From assembly GCA_003647605.1 (NCBI GenBank), contig QMND01000004.1, positions 1-15,091 of the forward strand: DNA of 15,091 nt. The letters are read 5' to 3'. This document shows, one piece after another, positions 7,574 through 14,392 of the stretch. The notes under the pieces are model-generated. The model did not search any database. It was not told the origin of the DNA and saw nothing but the letters and a program-made list of their open reading frames with translations. The first letter of the stretch is position 1; the number at the start of each line of letters is the position of its first letter. The stretch is from Candidatus Shapirobacteria bacterium. GTDB lineage: Bacteria; Patescibacteriota; Microgenomatia; UBA12405. Made by a program: the position numbers and the translations under genes.

Positions 7574-7620
7574 CCTCGCAATAACGGACATTTTATTGTT
7601 CCCTACAGTGAGTAGATTGT
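7574..7620. repeat. degraded copy of a dispersed palindromic intergenic repeat
   Basis: Contains ATTGTTCCCTAC (7595-7606) and continues with GTGAGTAGATTG; 23 of the 25 bases from 7595 to 7619 match 14453-14477. The left part CCTCGCAATAACGG (7574-7587) resembles the CCTTGCAATGACG of the copy at 12949-13010. The partner arm GTAGGGAACAAT of the third copy is missing here. Confidence 0.55.
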
Positions 7621-7782
7621 GATCAGTGTGAAGTTTTATGTGAAATTAGGTAAAAAATTTATGAAAATGTGGCTTATTTGAAGACGGAAAAATATCCCCT
7701 TGTGAATAAAAATATAAATAGTTAGAATGTTTTGTTTTGATTTTTCTGCCCAGTTAAATTTTGCAACTTTTAATTTGTAATT

Positions 7783-9840
7783 ATGACGGTAGAACATCAA
7801 GCTTATTCACTTACAGTAGAAAATACCCCCCCCTATTTAGAAACGGAAGAAAAAAATAGACTCTTAAGACAGGCTGTAGAAAATTTAGGATTGGTAGAAA
7901 GGGATGCTTTGGGTCGAGATATGGTCAAAGTAAAAACAAACTACGAAGGCCCAGTTAAAGTAATTCAGTGGGGTGATTTACATCTAGGTAGCACAGTCAC
8001 CGATTTAGATACAATATTAGAGCTTCGTGATCAGATTTTAGCCGAACCTGGCACTTTTGTAGTTTTTGCTGGAGACGAAATTGAAGGTTTGACTGCAAAA
8101 TATCTAAATACTAATATTGCCACAACCCCTATAGACGTTCAGGCCCAGATGGATTGGTTCAGAACTGAAATATTGGAACTATTAGACAAGGAGGGGCGAG
8201 TTCTAGCCATGGTAACTGATTATTGGGGACACTTGGGTTGGGCCTCAGATAGTTCGACTATTAACACTTGGAAGGAAATGACAAAAGGTCTAGTCTCGTT
8301 GGTTGGCAATGGAGGCATCGTAGAGTTAGAAACAGGCGATAGCAGACATTTAAGATATAGAATTTGGCACAATCCTCCGGGTAAGAGTAGGTTTGATCCT
8401 GTTTATGGGTTAAGACAAGAAGCTTTGGAGACCACAGCTGAATTGAGACCTGATGTTTTTGGGGCTGGTCATTTACACAGAGCTGGAATCGCTCAAGAAC
8501 ATTTGTTTGGTGCAGGCAGATACTCTGAACCTACCACCTTCGTCGCTTCTGCTACCAATAAAGGTTCAAGTGAAACAAAAGCCAGAGATCGACTTGGAAT
8601 TAAGCTGGGTAAAAACAGAGCTGACCCCGGAGGACAAGGCGTTTGTAGTTTATCTAAACATGCAGAGGAAGTAACAAAAGTGTATCCTTTTATATCACCT
8701 AGTCATGGTCAGGTGATACATCGAGCTGTGGATCTGTTCGAAAGGGTGGAATCACAAGGGATTACTAAAGAATTATTGGGTGAAATTAGAAATAATCCTA
8801 ATTTGCAAGCCACTATTGCTAGACGACCGGATGGTTTTGTGCTCAGTGACGATGTTTACAATGAACACCGCCCCCAGGCTGAGTCACATAAATTAGGTGT
8901 GATAGACTCGGCCTATTTCCCCAACGGCTTAAGCCCTCAATATAGCCAGATTGCTTATGAAATTTTACACACACTTCCACTATTATTCTTGGGTATTTCC
9001 AATATAAGACATGGAGCCGATACGGCTAGTGGCATAGAGGAATTTCGTCGTTTTCAGCAGGAGTATATTGTCCCCGACTCTCATGTTTTTCCGTTTTTCC
9101 TTCGAAGTTTAGTAGATTCTAGCACCGCTGACAGTTGTAATCGAAGACAGATTTTAAACGATTGTTTAGGTTTATTGACAGCCCAAAAGACGGAGAGAGT
9201 TTTAGCCTTACTCTTGGATAAAAATCTTCATAATCCAAAATGGAAAAGACCCATTATAATCAGACGTCGTCCATTAGAAATAGAATCTCCAGTGGCTGCT
9301 GCTACCTATTTATCCAGAAAAACCGCTAATTTGCAAGATGGTTTTTCTGGTGTACCTCTTATCCATAGTCAGGGCAGGATAGTGGTGACCAGTAGAACAG
9401 CTGTTGGAAACAAAGACATATCGTTCACTGTCATAGACAGACAAATGAGACATGGATCCTACTATCGTTCTTCTCAAGGCAACAACCGTATATATGATTT
9501 GTACATGAATCAAAAGAGTGCGGTGACAATAGGTGGGCATATGCCTGGAGCTGGTTTTTCTCAGCGTTTTCATCGGGGCAATATTGAAACTAGATTCCCA
9601 GTGGCAGTGGCACCTGGTTGGTGGGCCAAGTCAGCAGACACCATGGGTCAAGGAAATGTAATGCCTGGAGCTATACCAGGACAAGGAGTAATTTTTGTAC
9701 CTCATGATGGCCCGGAGGGATTTTTGTTGTTTCCAACTAGTAGTGCATCGCAAACAGTAGAATTGTTCAGGGCTGTGACCTTATTAACAGGACTAAAACA
9801 CTTGGATTTGATTGAGGCTGTTTATGGCCGGACAAGGTAG
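7783..9840 (+). CDS. large protein with N-terminal metallophosphoesterase core and unassigned C-terminal half
   Basis: A 685-residue soluble protein without signal peptide or membrane helix. Residues about 58-260 look like a calcineurin-type metallophosphoesterase: 'IQWGDLHLG' (Asp65, His67), 'VVFAGDEIEG' (Asp98, with Glu101 where Asp is usual), 'VTDYWGH' (Asp146, His150) in the place of GNH(D/E), 'IWHNPPG' (His196) and 'GAGHLHRAG' (His230, His232). Most metal ligands are present, but the Asn of GNH is not, so the site may be remodelled. Residues about 290-685 match no family I know; they include an Arg-rich strand (486-496) and a Gly/Pro-rich region (580-650) with several His. The gene stands alone between divergent gap and convergent pgk, so there is no operon clue. 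Nuclease, nucleotidase or protein phosphatase activity are all possible. GC is higher than in the envelope block but similar to gap, so composition does not argue for recent transfer. Confidence 0.75.
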   Translation: MTVEHQAYSLTVENTPPYLETEEKNRLLRQAVENLGLVERDALGRDMVKVKTNYEGPVKVIQWGDLHLGSTVTDLDTILELRDQILAEPGTFVVFAGDEIEGLTAKYLNTNIATTPIDVQAQMDWFRTEILELLDKEGRVLAMVTDYWGHLGWASDSSTINTWKEMTKGLVSLVGNGGIVELETGDSRHLRYRIWHNPPGKSRFDPVYGLRQEALETTAELRPDVFGAGHLHRAGIAQEHLFGAGRYSEPTTFVASATNKGSSETKARDRLGIKLGKNRADPGGQGVCSLSKHAEEVTKVYPFISPSHGQVIHRAVDLFERVESQGITKELLGEIRNNPNLQATIARRPDGFVLSDDVYNEHRPQAESHKLGVIDSAYFPNGLSPQYSQIAYEILHTLPLLFLGISNIRHGADTASGIEEFRRFQQEYIVPDSHVFPFFLRSLVDSSTADSCNRRQILNDCLGLLTAQKTERVLALLLDKNLHNPKWKRPIIIRRRPLEIESPVAAATYLSRKTANLQDGFSGVPLIHSQGRIVVTSRTAVGNKDISFTVIDRQMRHGSYYRSSQGNNRIYDLYMNQKSAVTIGGHMPGAGFSQRFHRGNIETRFPVAVAPGWWAKSADTMGQGNVMPGAIPGQGVIFVPHDGPEGFLLFPTSSASQTVELFRAVTLLTGLKHLDLIEAVYGRTR

Positions 9841-9889
9841 TTGGGTTAGATAACAAGGCATAGGCTTGCTTCGATGGGACTTTTTATTT

Positions 9890-10927
9890 TTAATTAGAAA
9901 TAGCTATGGTTGGCAAATGATAATTTGCCAACCATTCCAACAAAACTCCACCACCAGCACAAACAAAATCTATTTGATCTAACAAACCAAGCATTTTTAA
10001 ACAGGCCTGAGTATCGCCACCGCCAACAACTTTATAGGCAGGACTAGCTATAATCGACTCTCCAATAGTTTGACTACCATAGCGACTAGATTCATCTTCA
10101 AATTTACCCATAGCTCCAGCCCAAACAATAGTGCCAGCTTTTTCAATTTCGCTTTTAAACAAGTCAATACTGGCTTGGCTGATGTCTAAACCATCTGGTC
10201 TCAATTCAGCCACGGTTACTTTGTCGAACAGATTTAAGTCTGAGTTTTTCATAAACATAGGCAATTTTCCAGCTATAAGTATTTTGTCGGCCCACTGGCT
10301 TAATTCATATAAACGACTTAATTTGTCTTTTTTAGCTCCGCCTAAGATCAAAAGTCGAGGCGATGCAGATCTATGTTTGAGTTTATCCATTTGAGCCATT
10401 TCGGCCACAAAATCTAAACCATAATAAGTATCCATTTTTTGATAGAGCATAGTCGATGCTTGTCGGCGATGGGCGGTGGCCGTGGAGTCGTTAATAAAAG
10501 CTTGGCAAACAAAAGTTAGGGTAGATAAAAAGTCGGGGTTGTTATCTTTTTCTTCGGGCCAAAATCTAAGATTTTCACAAAATACGATTTGGTTGTTAGC
10601 TAAAGTTTCCTTGATTCTCTCACCATTTTTAACATCTTCGACAAAAACACTGCTGACATCAAAATCCTCATTACCGTTTCTGAGCAAAGACATTAGTTCA
10701 GCATAAACGGGTTTTAAAGATAAACTTGGCTCAATTCCTTTGGGTCGACCACGGTGTCCAATTATGATGATTTTACAATTTCGATCCAACAACAAACGAA
10801 TGGTGACTAAAGACTTTTTGAGGCGACTGTTGTCCAAAATTTGACCTTCTTCTATGGGTAAATCGGTATCTAACCTTAAAACAACATTTATACCTGAATC
10901 GATTTGGTCAACAGTTCTTAGATTCAT
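9890..10927 (-). CDS. pgk: phosphoglycerate kinase, short divergent form
   Basis: ATP-producing step of lower glycolysis (1,3-bisphosphoglycerate + ADP to 3-phosphoglycerate + ATP). Seen: 'LRLDTDLP' (17-24, for RVDFNVP), 'DNSRL' (Arg35), 'GHRGRPKG' (57-64, for SHLGRPKG), 'CENLRFWPEE' (117-126), 'NDSTATAHRRQAS' (146-158), 'GGAKKDKL' (196-203), 'WAGAMGKFE' (269-277, for WNGPMGVFE), 'GGGDTQA' (302-308) and 'AGGGVLLEWL' (324-333). At 345 residues it is about 50 shorter than the usual 390-400, with losses mainly between the domains and in the C-terminal lobe, and several motif positions are substituted. The set of motifs in order still makes PGK by far the best call. Its ATG lies inside the end of rpiB (20-bp overlap), so the two are probably translationally coupled. 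Confidence 0.88.
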   Translation of the reverse strand: MNLRTVDQIDSGINVVLRLDTDLPIEEGQILDNSRLKKSLVTIRLLLDRNCKIIIIGHRGRPKGIEPSLSLKPVYAELMSLLRNGNEDFDVSSVFVEDVKNGERIKETLANNQIVFCENLRFWPEEKDNNPDFLSTLTFVCQAFINDSTATAHRRQASTMLYQKMDTYYGLDFVAEMAQMDKLKHRSASPRLLILGGAKKDKLSRLYELSQWADKILIAGKLPMFMKNSDLNLFDKVTVAELRPDGLDISQASIDLFKSEIEKAGTIVWAGAMGKFEDESSRYGSQTIGESIIASPAYKVVGGGDTQACLKMLGLLDQIDFVCAGGGVLLEWLANYHLPTIAISN

Positions 10928-11354
10928 ATTGTCTAATTTTTTCTAAACGGCGAAAATGTCTCTCATCTCCAGAAAAAATACTATTTAAAAACATTTTAAC
11001 AATTTTTTGGTTATCTTGCTCGTTTACGAAATTTGCCGATAAACACAAAATATTGATATTGTCGTCTTCAACTGCCTTACGACTTTGTTTGACTGAAGTA
11101 CAAAGTCCTGCTCGAATACCTTTAATCTTATTGGCCATCACACTAACACCAATTCCCGAACCACAAATTAAAATACCCAAAGCCATATCTTGAGCCACCT
11201 TTTTAGCTACTTTAAGAGCCCAATCGACATAATCATCATCTTTGTTGTAGTTATGATTACCTAGATCTTGACAATCTTTTTCCCACTCCTCCAACCATTC
11301 TTTAATTTTTCCCTTTAAACTAAAACCCCGATGGTCTGATCCTAAATAAATCAT
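10908..11354 (-). CDS. rpiB: ribose-5-phosphate isomerase B (RpiB/LacAB family)
   Basis: A 148-residue isomerase interconverting ribose 5-phosphate and ribulose 5-phosphate. Seen: 'IYLGSDHRGF' (2-11; Asp7 and His8 of the GSDHAG motif), 'DYVDWALKVA' (41-50), 'GILICGSGIGVSVMANK' (60-76) with the catalytic-type Cys64 and the anion hole, 'IRAGLC' (80-85), and 'GDERHFRRLEKIR' near the C-terminus. Length is normal for the family (about 145-150). LacA/LacB and RpiB cannot be separated with certainty from sequence alone, but no lac-type genes are near and the partner genes are glycolytic, so RpiB is preferred. It is divergent from the metallopeptidase gene with only about 24-30 bp between starts, and overlaps pgk downstream. 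Confidence 0.9.
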   Translation of the reverse strand: MIYLGSDHRGFSLKGKIKEWLEEWEKDCQDLGNHNYNKDDDYVDWALKVAKKVAQDMALGILICGSGIGVSVMANKIKGIRAGLCTSVKQSRKAVEDDNINILCLSANFVNEQDNQKIVKMFLNSIFSGDERHFRRLEKIRQYESKNC

Positions 11355-11365
11355 TTGTTTAATCT

Positions 11366-11380
11366 ATCTTACAATAAGAT
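11366..11380. promoter_or_regulatory. palindrome in the shared rpiB/metallopeptidase start region
   Basis: ATCTTA (11366-11371) and TAAGAT (11375-11380) form a perfect inverted repeat around CAA. It lies in the very short divergent region and overlaps TACAAT (11370-11375), a good -10 candidate for the plus-strand gene. It could be an operator or chance in AT-rich DNA. Confidence 0.35.
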
Positions 11381-12107
11381 GTCTATGAATCAAATTTTTT
11401 TAAATCAACAGTTGTATTTTTATCAAATTAAATATAAAAAAATCTTGTCTATCCGGCTGCATTTACAAACTCCTAATTCTTTTTATATATCATGTCCTTA
11501 TTTTACTTCTAAAAGGAGAATAGAAACTTTTATCCGTGGTCAATCTAACTGGATAATTTCCAATTCCAAAAAATTGGTAGTTTATCCAAAGTTGAGCCAA
11601 TTGAAAAAAATTAAAATTTTAGCTAAAAGTTATAAAATTGATTTGAGTAGAGGGAGAAAAAACTCTTTTATTTTTAATCCACACAAAAAAACAATCAATA
11701 TAGTTGCTAAAAGTTTATGTCAACAAAATTTGACAAAAATATATGATAAAAATTTTCGTCCAATTGCTTTGAAAATTATTCGGGTTGAAATAGATGAGAT
11801 TTTACATAGTTCCAAACACCATATCTTGCCATATTTTGCTAAAAAAATGAATAAAATTTCTCTGCGTAATCAAAAAAGCCGTTTTGGTTCTTGTTCTTCA
11901 AAAGGAAACCTGTCTTTTAATTGGCAAATTATTTTTTTTCCACCAGATAAATTTAGACACATAATTTTACACGAGTTGGTTCATTTGAAAATCAAAAACC
12001 ACTCGGCCGATTTTTGGGGGTTGTTGGCTCAACTGGACAAAAAGTCTAAACAAAATAACAAATGGCTAAAAAAAGAAGCTCAAAAACATTTCATTATTAA
12101 GGCTTAA
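11379..12107 (+). CDS. YgjP-family (DUF45, M48-like) zinc metallopeptidase
   Basis: Predicted cytosolic zinc protease of the YgjP/DUF45 family. The diagnostic C-terminal half is clear: 'QKSRFGSCSSKGNLSFNW' (family QKSRWGSCS..G.L.LNW, here Phe for Trp) followed by 'LHELVHLKIKNHSADFW', containing the HExxH zinc site and the third His in the N-H-S-x-x-F-W motif. Counting from this start the protein has 242 residues, normal for the family. The reading frame is open back to a TTG at 11355, directly next to rpiB's start, but ATG 11379 or ATG 11385 is more credible. TACAAT at 11370-11375 would put the mRNA start near 11382, which favours 11385. Its stop codon shares TTAA with the stop of xth on the other strand. 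Confidence 0.85.
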   Translation: MSMNQIFLNQQLYFYQIKYKKILSIRLHLQTPNSFYISCPYFTSKRRIETFIRGQSNWIISNSKKLVVYPKLSQLKKIKILAKSYKIDLSRGRKNSFIFNPHKKTINIVAKSLCQQNLTKIYDKNFRPIALKIIRVEIDEILHSSKHHILPYFAKKMNKISLRNQKSRFGSCSSKGNLSFNWQIIFFPPDKFRHIILHELVHLKIKNHSADFWGLLAQLDKKSKQNNKWLKKEAQKHFIIKA

Positions 12108-12877
12108 TTGACGGCTATTTCAATGCCGATGGGGCAGTGGTCGGAACCCGTAACTTGGGGTAAAATAAAGGCTTTTTGGATTTGAGGAACTAGACTTTGG
12201 TCGACAAAAATATAGTCAATTCTCCAGCCGACATTTCTTTGTCTGGCTTCGCCTCGTTGGCTCCACCAGCTGTAGTGTTGACCTTGTTTTTGAAAAATTC
12301 TGAAAGAATCGACAAAACCATGTTTGATAACTTTATCAATCCATTTTCTTTCTATATCTAAGAAACCTGAAATTTTACGATTATTTTCTGGCCTAGCCAG
12401 ATCTATTTCTTGGTGGGCCGTGTTGACATCGCCAACAAAAATGACTTTTTCGCCTTGTCGTTTTAATTTATTTATATAATTAAGAAAATAATCGTAAAAA
12501 GCTAGTTTGTAATCTAATCTAGTTTGGTCCCGTTTGCCATTAGGAAAATAGGCGTTAATTAGGGTAAATTCTTTAAACTTGGTTATAATTACCCTGCCTT
12601 CTTTATCAAAAAAGTCGTTGTCGGGATTTTGGTTGATAATGATTTTTGGCTTTAATCTGGTAAAAGTGACCACTCCTGAATAGCCGGCTTTTTCAGCTTC
12701 ATTCCAATAACTAAAATAGTTACCAGTCTCTCCTTGGACTTGTTCAGCCTTGGCTCTGGTTTCCTGAAAACAGTAAATGTCGGCCTTGTCTTTGGACACA
12801 AACTTCCATAAACCTTTGCGGACGCAGGCCCTAATGCCATTAACATTCCAAGATATAATTTTGATTTTTTTGGGCAT
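12104..12877 (-). CDS. xth: exodeoxyribonuclease III / AP endonuclease (ExoIII/ExoA family)
   Basis: Base-excision-repair enzyme that cuts DNA at abasic sites and removes 3' blocks. The 257-residue protein has the whole catalytic set: 'SWNVNGIR' (Asn11), 'QETRA' (Glu39), 'NAYFPNG' (Tyr110), 'GDVNTAHQEIDLARP' (Asp150, Asn152), 'NVGWRIDYIFV' (Asp221) and 'GSDHCPIGIEI' (Asp246, His247). Length is close to E. coli ExoIII (268) and B. subtilis ExoA (252). The start is fixed by the conserved N-terminal strand and by a TATAAT box that ends 5 nt before the ATG. It is a single gene, convergent with the metallopeptidase gene (4-bp shared TTAA). Confidence 0.95.
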   Translation of the reverse strand: MPKKIKIISWNVNGIRACVRKGLWKFVSKDKADIYCFQETRAKAEQVQGETGNYFSYWNEAEKAGYSGVVTFTRLKPKIIINQNPDNDFFDKEGRVIITKFKEFTLINAYFPNGKRDQTRLDYKLAFYDYFLNYINKLKRQGEKVIFVGDVNTAHQEIDLARPENNRKISGFLDIERKWIDKVIKHGFVDSFRIFQKQGQHYSWWSQRGEARQRNVGWRIDYIFVDQSLVPQIQKAFILPQVTGSDHCPIGIEIAVN

Positions 12878-12882
12878 AATTG

Positions 12883-12911
12883 ATTATACGCCGTCAAAAT
12901 TTCATCAATAA
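12883..12911 (-). promoter_or_regulatory. promoter of xth, leaderless type
   Basis: On the minus strand a perfect TATAAT (12883-12888) is followed by CAATT and then the ATG. A weak -35 TTATTG lies 17 bp upstream (12906-12911). Transcription would start at or very near the ATG. Confidence 0.55.
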
Positions 12912-12948
12912 CAAACAACTCCTTTTAACTAATCTAGTCAACTTGATG

Positions 12949-13010
12949 CCTTTTACATTCCCAGTGGGATTGCCACGTCGTTTCACTCCTTGCAATGACG
13001 ATGTGTAAAA
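12949..13010. repeat. palindromic intergenic repeat (REP/MITE-like), most complete copy
   Basis: Bounded by TTTTACA (12951-12957) and its exact complement TGTAAAA (13004-13010). The inside, GATTGCCACGTCG ... CCTTGCAATGACGATG, can pair imperfectly (ATTGC with GCAAT). The core resembles the palindromic 'ATTGCCACG...CGCAATGACG' type repeats seen between genes in many bacteria. It shares CCTTTTACA, GATTGCCACG and GCAATGACGATGTG with the element at 14393-14500. Confidence 0.65.
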
Positions 13011-13070
13011 TTATCGGTTGATTGGGTAAAAAAAAGACAAAGAAAAACAGAAGTCATTATGAGAATTTTG

Positions 13071-13171
13071 AAAAAAGCCGTGATAACCTGCCCGCAGTGC
13101 CTACAGATCACAGCTGTTGCAGGCGAGTCCCGTGGGGTTGAACTAAACCTCTTAACTAATTAACGGCTTTG
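13071..13171 (+). ncRNA. candidate small structured RNA, family not recognised
   Basis: An unusually GC-rich stretch in AT-rich surroundings that folds into a closed multi-branch form. The closing stem is AAAGCCGT (13074-13081) with ACGGCTTT (13163-13170), 8 perfect pairs. Inside are CCTGC/GCAGG (13087-13091 with 13119-13123) enclosing ACAG/CTGT, then a 6-pair hairpin GGGGTT/AACCTC (13134-13139 with 13146-13151) with loop GAACTA. There is no open frame. A weak -10-like TATGAG lies at 13058-13063. No terminator T-run follows. I do not recognise tmRNA, SRP RNA, RNase P, 5S or a known riboswitch; 6S-like RNA cannot be excluded. Plus strand is chosen for the -10-like box; the fold would also work on minus. 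Confidence 0.35.
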
Positions 13172-13178
13172 ATTGGAA

Positions 13179-13208
13179 TTGATTATACGCATTAATTAGA
13201 GATATACT
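13179..13208 (+). promoter_or_regulatory. promoter of the two-domain membrane-anchored protein gene, leaderless type
   Basis: TTGATT (13179-13184), an 18-bp spacer and TATACT (13203-13208), then GAATT and the ATG at 13214. The start site of transcription would coincide with the ATG; no Shine-Dalgarno sequence is present. Confidence 0.55.
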
Positions 13209-13213
13209 GAATT

Positions 13214-14389
13214 ATGAATAAAGAAAATAGTAAGTCGAGCGTGTCTTTGGTTGTTTATCTATTAAGTCTGTTGGCGGTGGCCTTGTTGAGCGGGGGTGGA
13301 ATGTATGTGTGGCTAAAGCAATCGGTTCGACTTAGTTCGGTGGAGGAGAACAAGTTAGTGCAAGATAATTCAACCCAATTAACAGAACAAATCACGATTA
13401 AGCCTTCTGTAAAAGTTAATGAAACTGATAGTTGGAAGAAGTTTAAGTATGAAGGAGTTGTAAATTTTGAGATGAAATATCCTCAACAATGGCAAAAAGA
13501 ACAAAAAAGCTTACACTGGTTGATACCGGAACAGACAGGACCATGGGTAATGAACATAGATATATATGCCAATGAAACAGGGCAAAAAGATATGAAAAAA
13601 TACGCAAAACAAAATTCTGATTTTTATACAATTTTGAAAAATTTTGAAACAGAGTCAATTAAGGGAGTAATAGTGAGTGATGCGACTACAATGGGTAGTG
13701 CTTCATATTTGGCTTTTTTCCCAGTAGGAAATTATATAGTGTCTGTAAACATCTCGGCTGGACCACCTAAGTTAAATAGAAACCCCGTAGTTTTGTTGGA
13801 AAAGATTTTGTCGACTTTCAGAAAGATTGAGGCAGTGTCGGATTCGAGAATATTACTGACCCCTGAAAATATTGAAAAGTATAATAAGCCATACGAAAAA
13901 GCCTGTGATGTGAAATTTAATAACGATAAAGCGACAGATACGGTGGTTTATGTTGACAAAAGTAGAGGCTTGTCGGTGGAGTTACCATACAATCCTAATT
14001 GGGGAAATGAAACATATAGGATCAATCCTTATGATGAATATACTGATGATACATATATACGGCTTAGGTTTGGTCCAGTAATCACTTTTGAAGGCTGTTC
14101 TTGGTCGAGGTTAAAAAATTTTGGGTTTGTGCCAGTTCAAACAGTGAAACAAACAGAGGTATCGCTACGCAAAAATCCAACCATCCATAGTGGTGATATA
14201 GAAAAGATTCAATTAACTAATGGTCTAACAGCATTTCAGTATATCGATGACGGTATTGCTCTTATGTATACAATTGAAGTTGTGGGAAAAAAACATAATT
14301 ATGTCATTAGTTGGCCTGGAACAGGTAATGCCCAAAGCGAATTCGCGCACCTTCGAACTATAGCAGAGAGTATCAAATTGATTGATTAA
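13214..14389 (+). CDS. membrane-anchored extracytoplasmic protein with two similar domains, possibly PsbP-like
   Basis: Unrecognised 391-residue protein. One N-terminal membrane helix (about 10-34) anchors it, with the rest outside. A polar linker (about 40-70) leads to domain 1 (about 75-205), which has 'VNFEMKYPQQWQKEQ' near its start and 'LLEKILSTFRKI' at its end. Domain 2 (about 245-390) repeats the layout: 'RGLSVELPYNPNWG' at its start and 'LRTIAESIKLID' at its end. A '(F/V).(M/V).YP..W' strand opening and a 'IL.TFK' type final helix are typical of PsbP-like/DUF1795-type folds, so I suggest this weakly. Two Cys (231 and 295) in the second half could form a disulfide. G-ending codons are frequent here, unlike the T-ending bias of the envelope block. 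It has its own promoter and no same-strand partner within 150 bp. Confidence 0.7.
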   Translation: MNKENSKSSVSLVVYLLSLLAVALLSGGGMYVWLKQSVRLSSVEENKLVQDNSTQLTEQITIKPSVKVNETDSWKKFKYEGVVNFEMKYPQQWQKEQKSLHWLIPEQTGPWVMNIDIYANETGQKDMKKYAKQNSDFYTILKNFETESIKGVIVSDATTMGSASYLAFFPVGNYIVSVNISAGPPKLNRNPVVLLEKILSTFRKIEAVSDSRILLTPENIEKYNKPYEKACDVKFNNDKATDTVVYVDKSRGLSVELPYNPNWGNETYRINPYDEYTDDTYIRLRFGPVITFEGCSWSRLKNFGFVPVQTVKQTEVSLRKNPTIHSGDIEKIQLTNGLTAFQYIDDGIALMYTIEVVGKKHNYVISWPGTGNAQSEFAHLRTIAESIKLID

Positions 14390-14392
14390 TTC

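Larger units (their letters stand above)
7528..7782. other. divergent intergenic region between gap and the 685-residue phosphoesterase gene
   Basis: The longest gap in this half of the window. It holds the gap -10 box at one end, a degraded palindromic repeat copy (about 7574-7620), and an AT-rich stretch from 7620 to 7782. No clear promoter or Shine-Dalgarno sequence was found for the phosphoesterase gene, and no RNA gene or open frame of note is seen. Confidence 0.6.

Noticed and set aside
7783..9840. Recent horizontal acquisition or phage origin of the large phosphoesterase gene
   Set aside because: Its GC is higher than that of the membrane-protein genes but similar to gap, and there are no mobility genes or repeats bounding it on both sides.
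9841..9889. Possible Rho-independent terminator between the phosphoesterase gene and pgk
   Set aside because: There is a T-rich stretch (about 9879-9893), but only a weak 4-bp CAAG/CTTG stem before it; not convincing.
12949..13010. CRISPR repeat or attachment site
   Set aside because: Copies are not regularly spaced, there are no spacers or cas genes, and no integrase is nearby.
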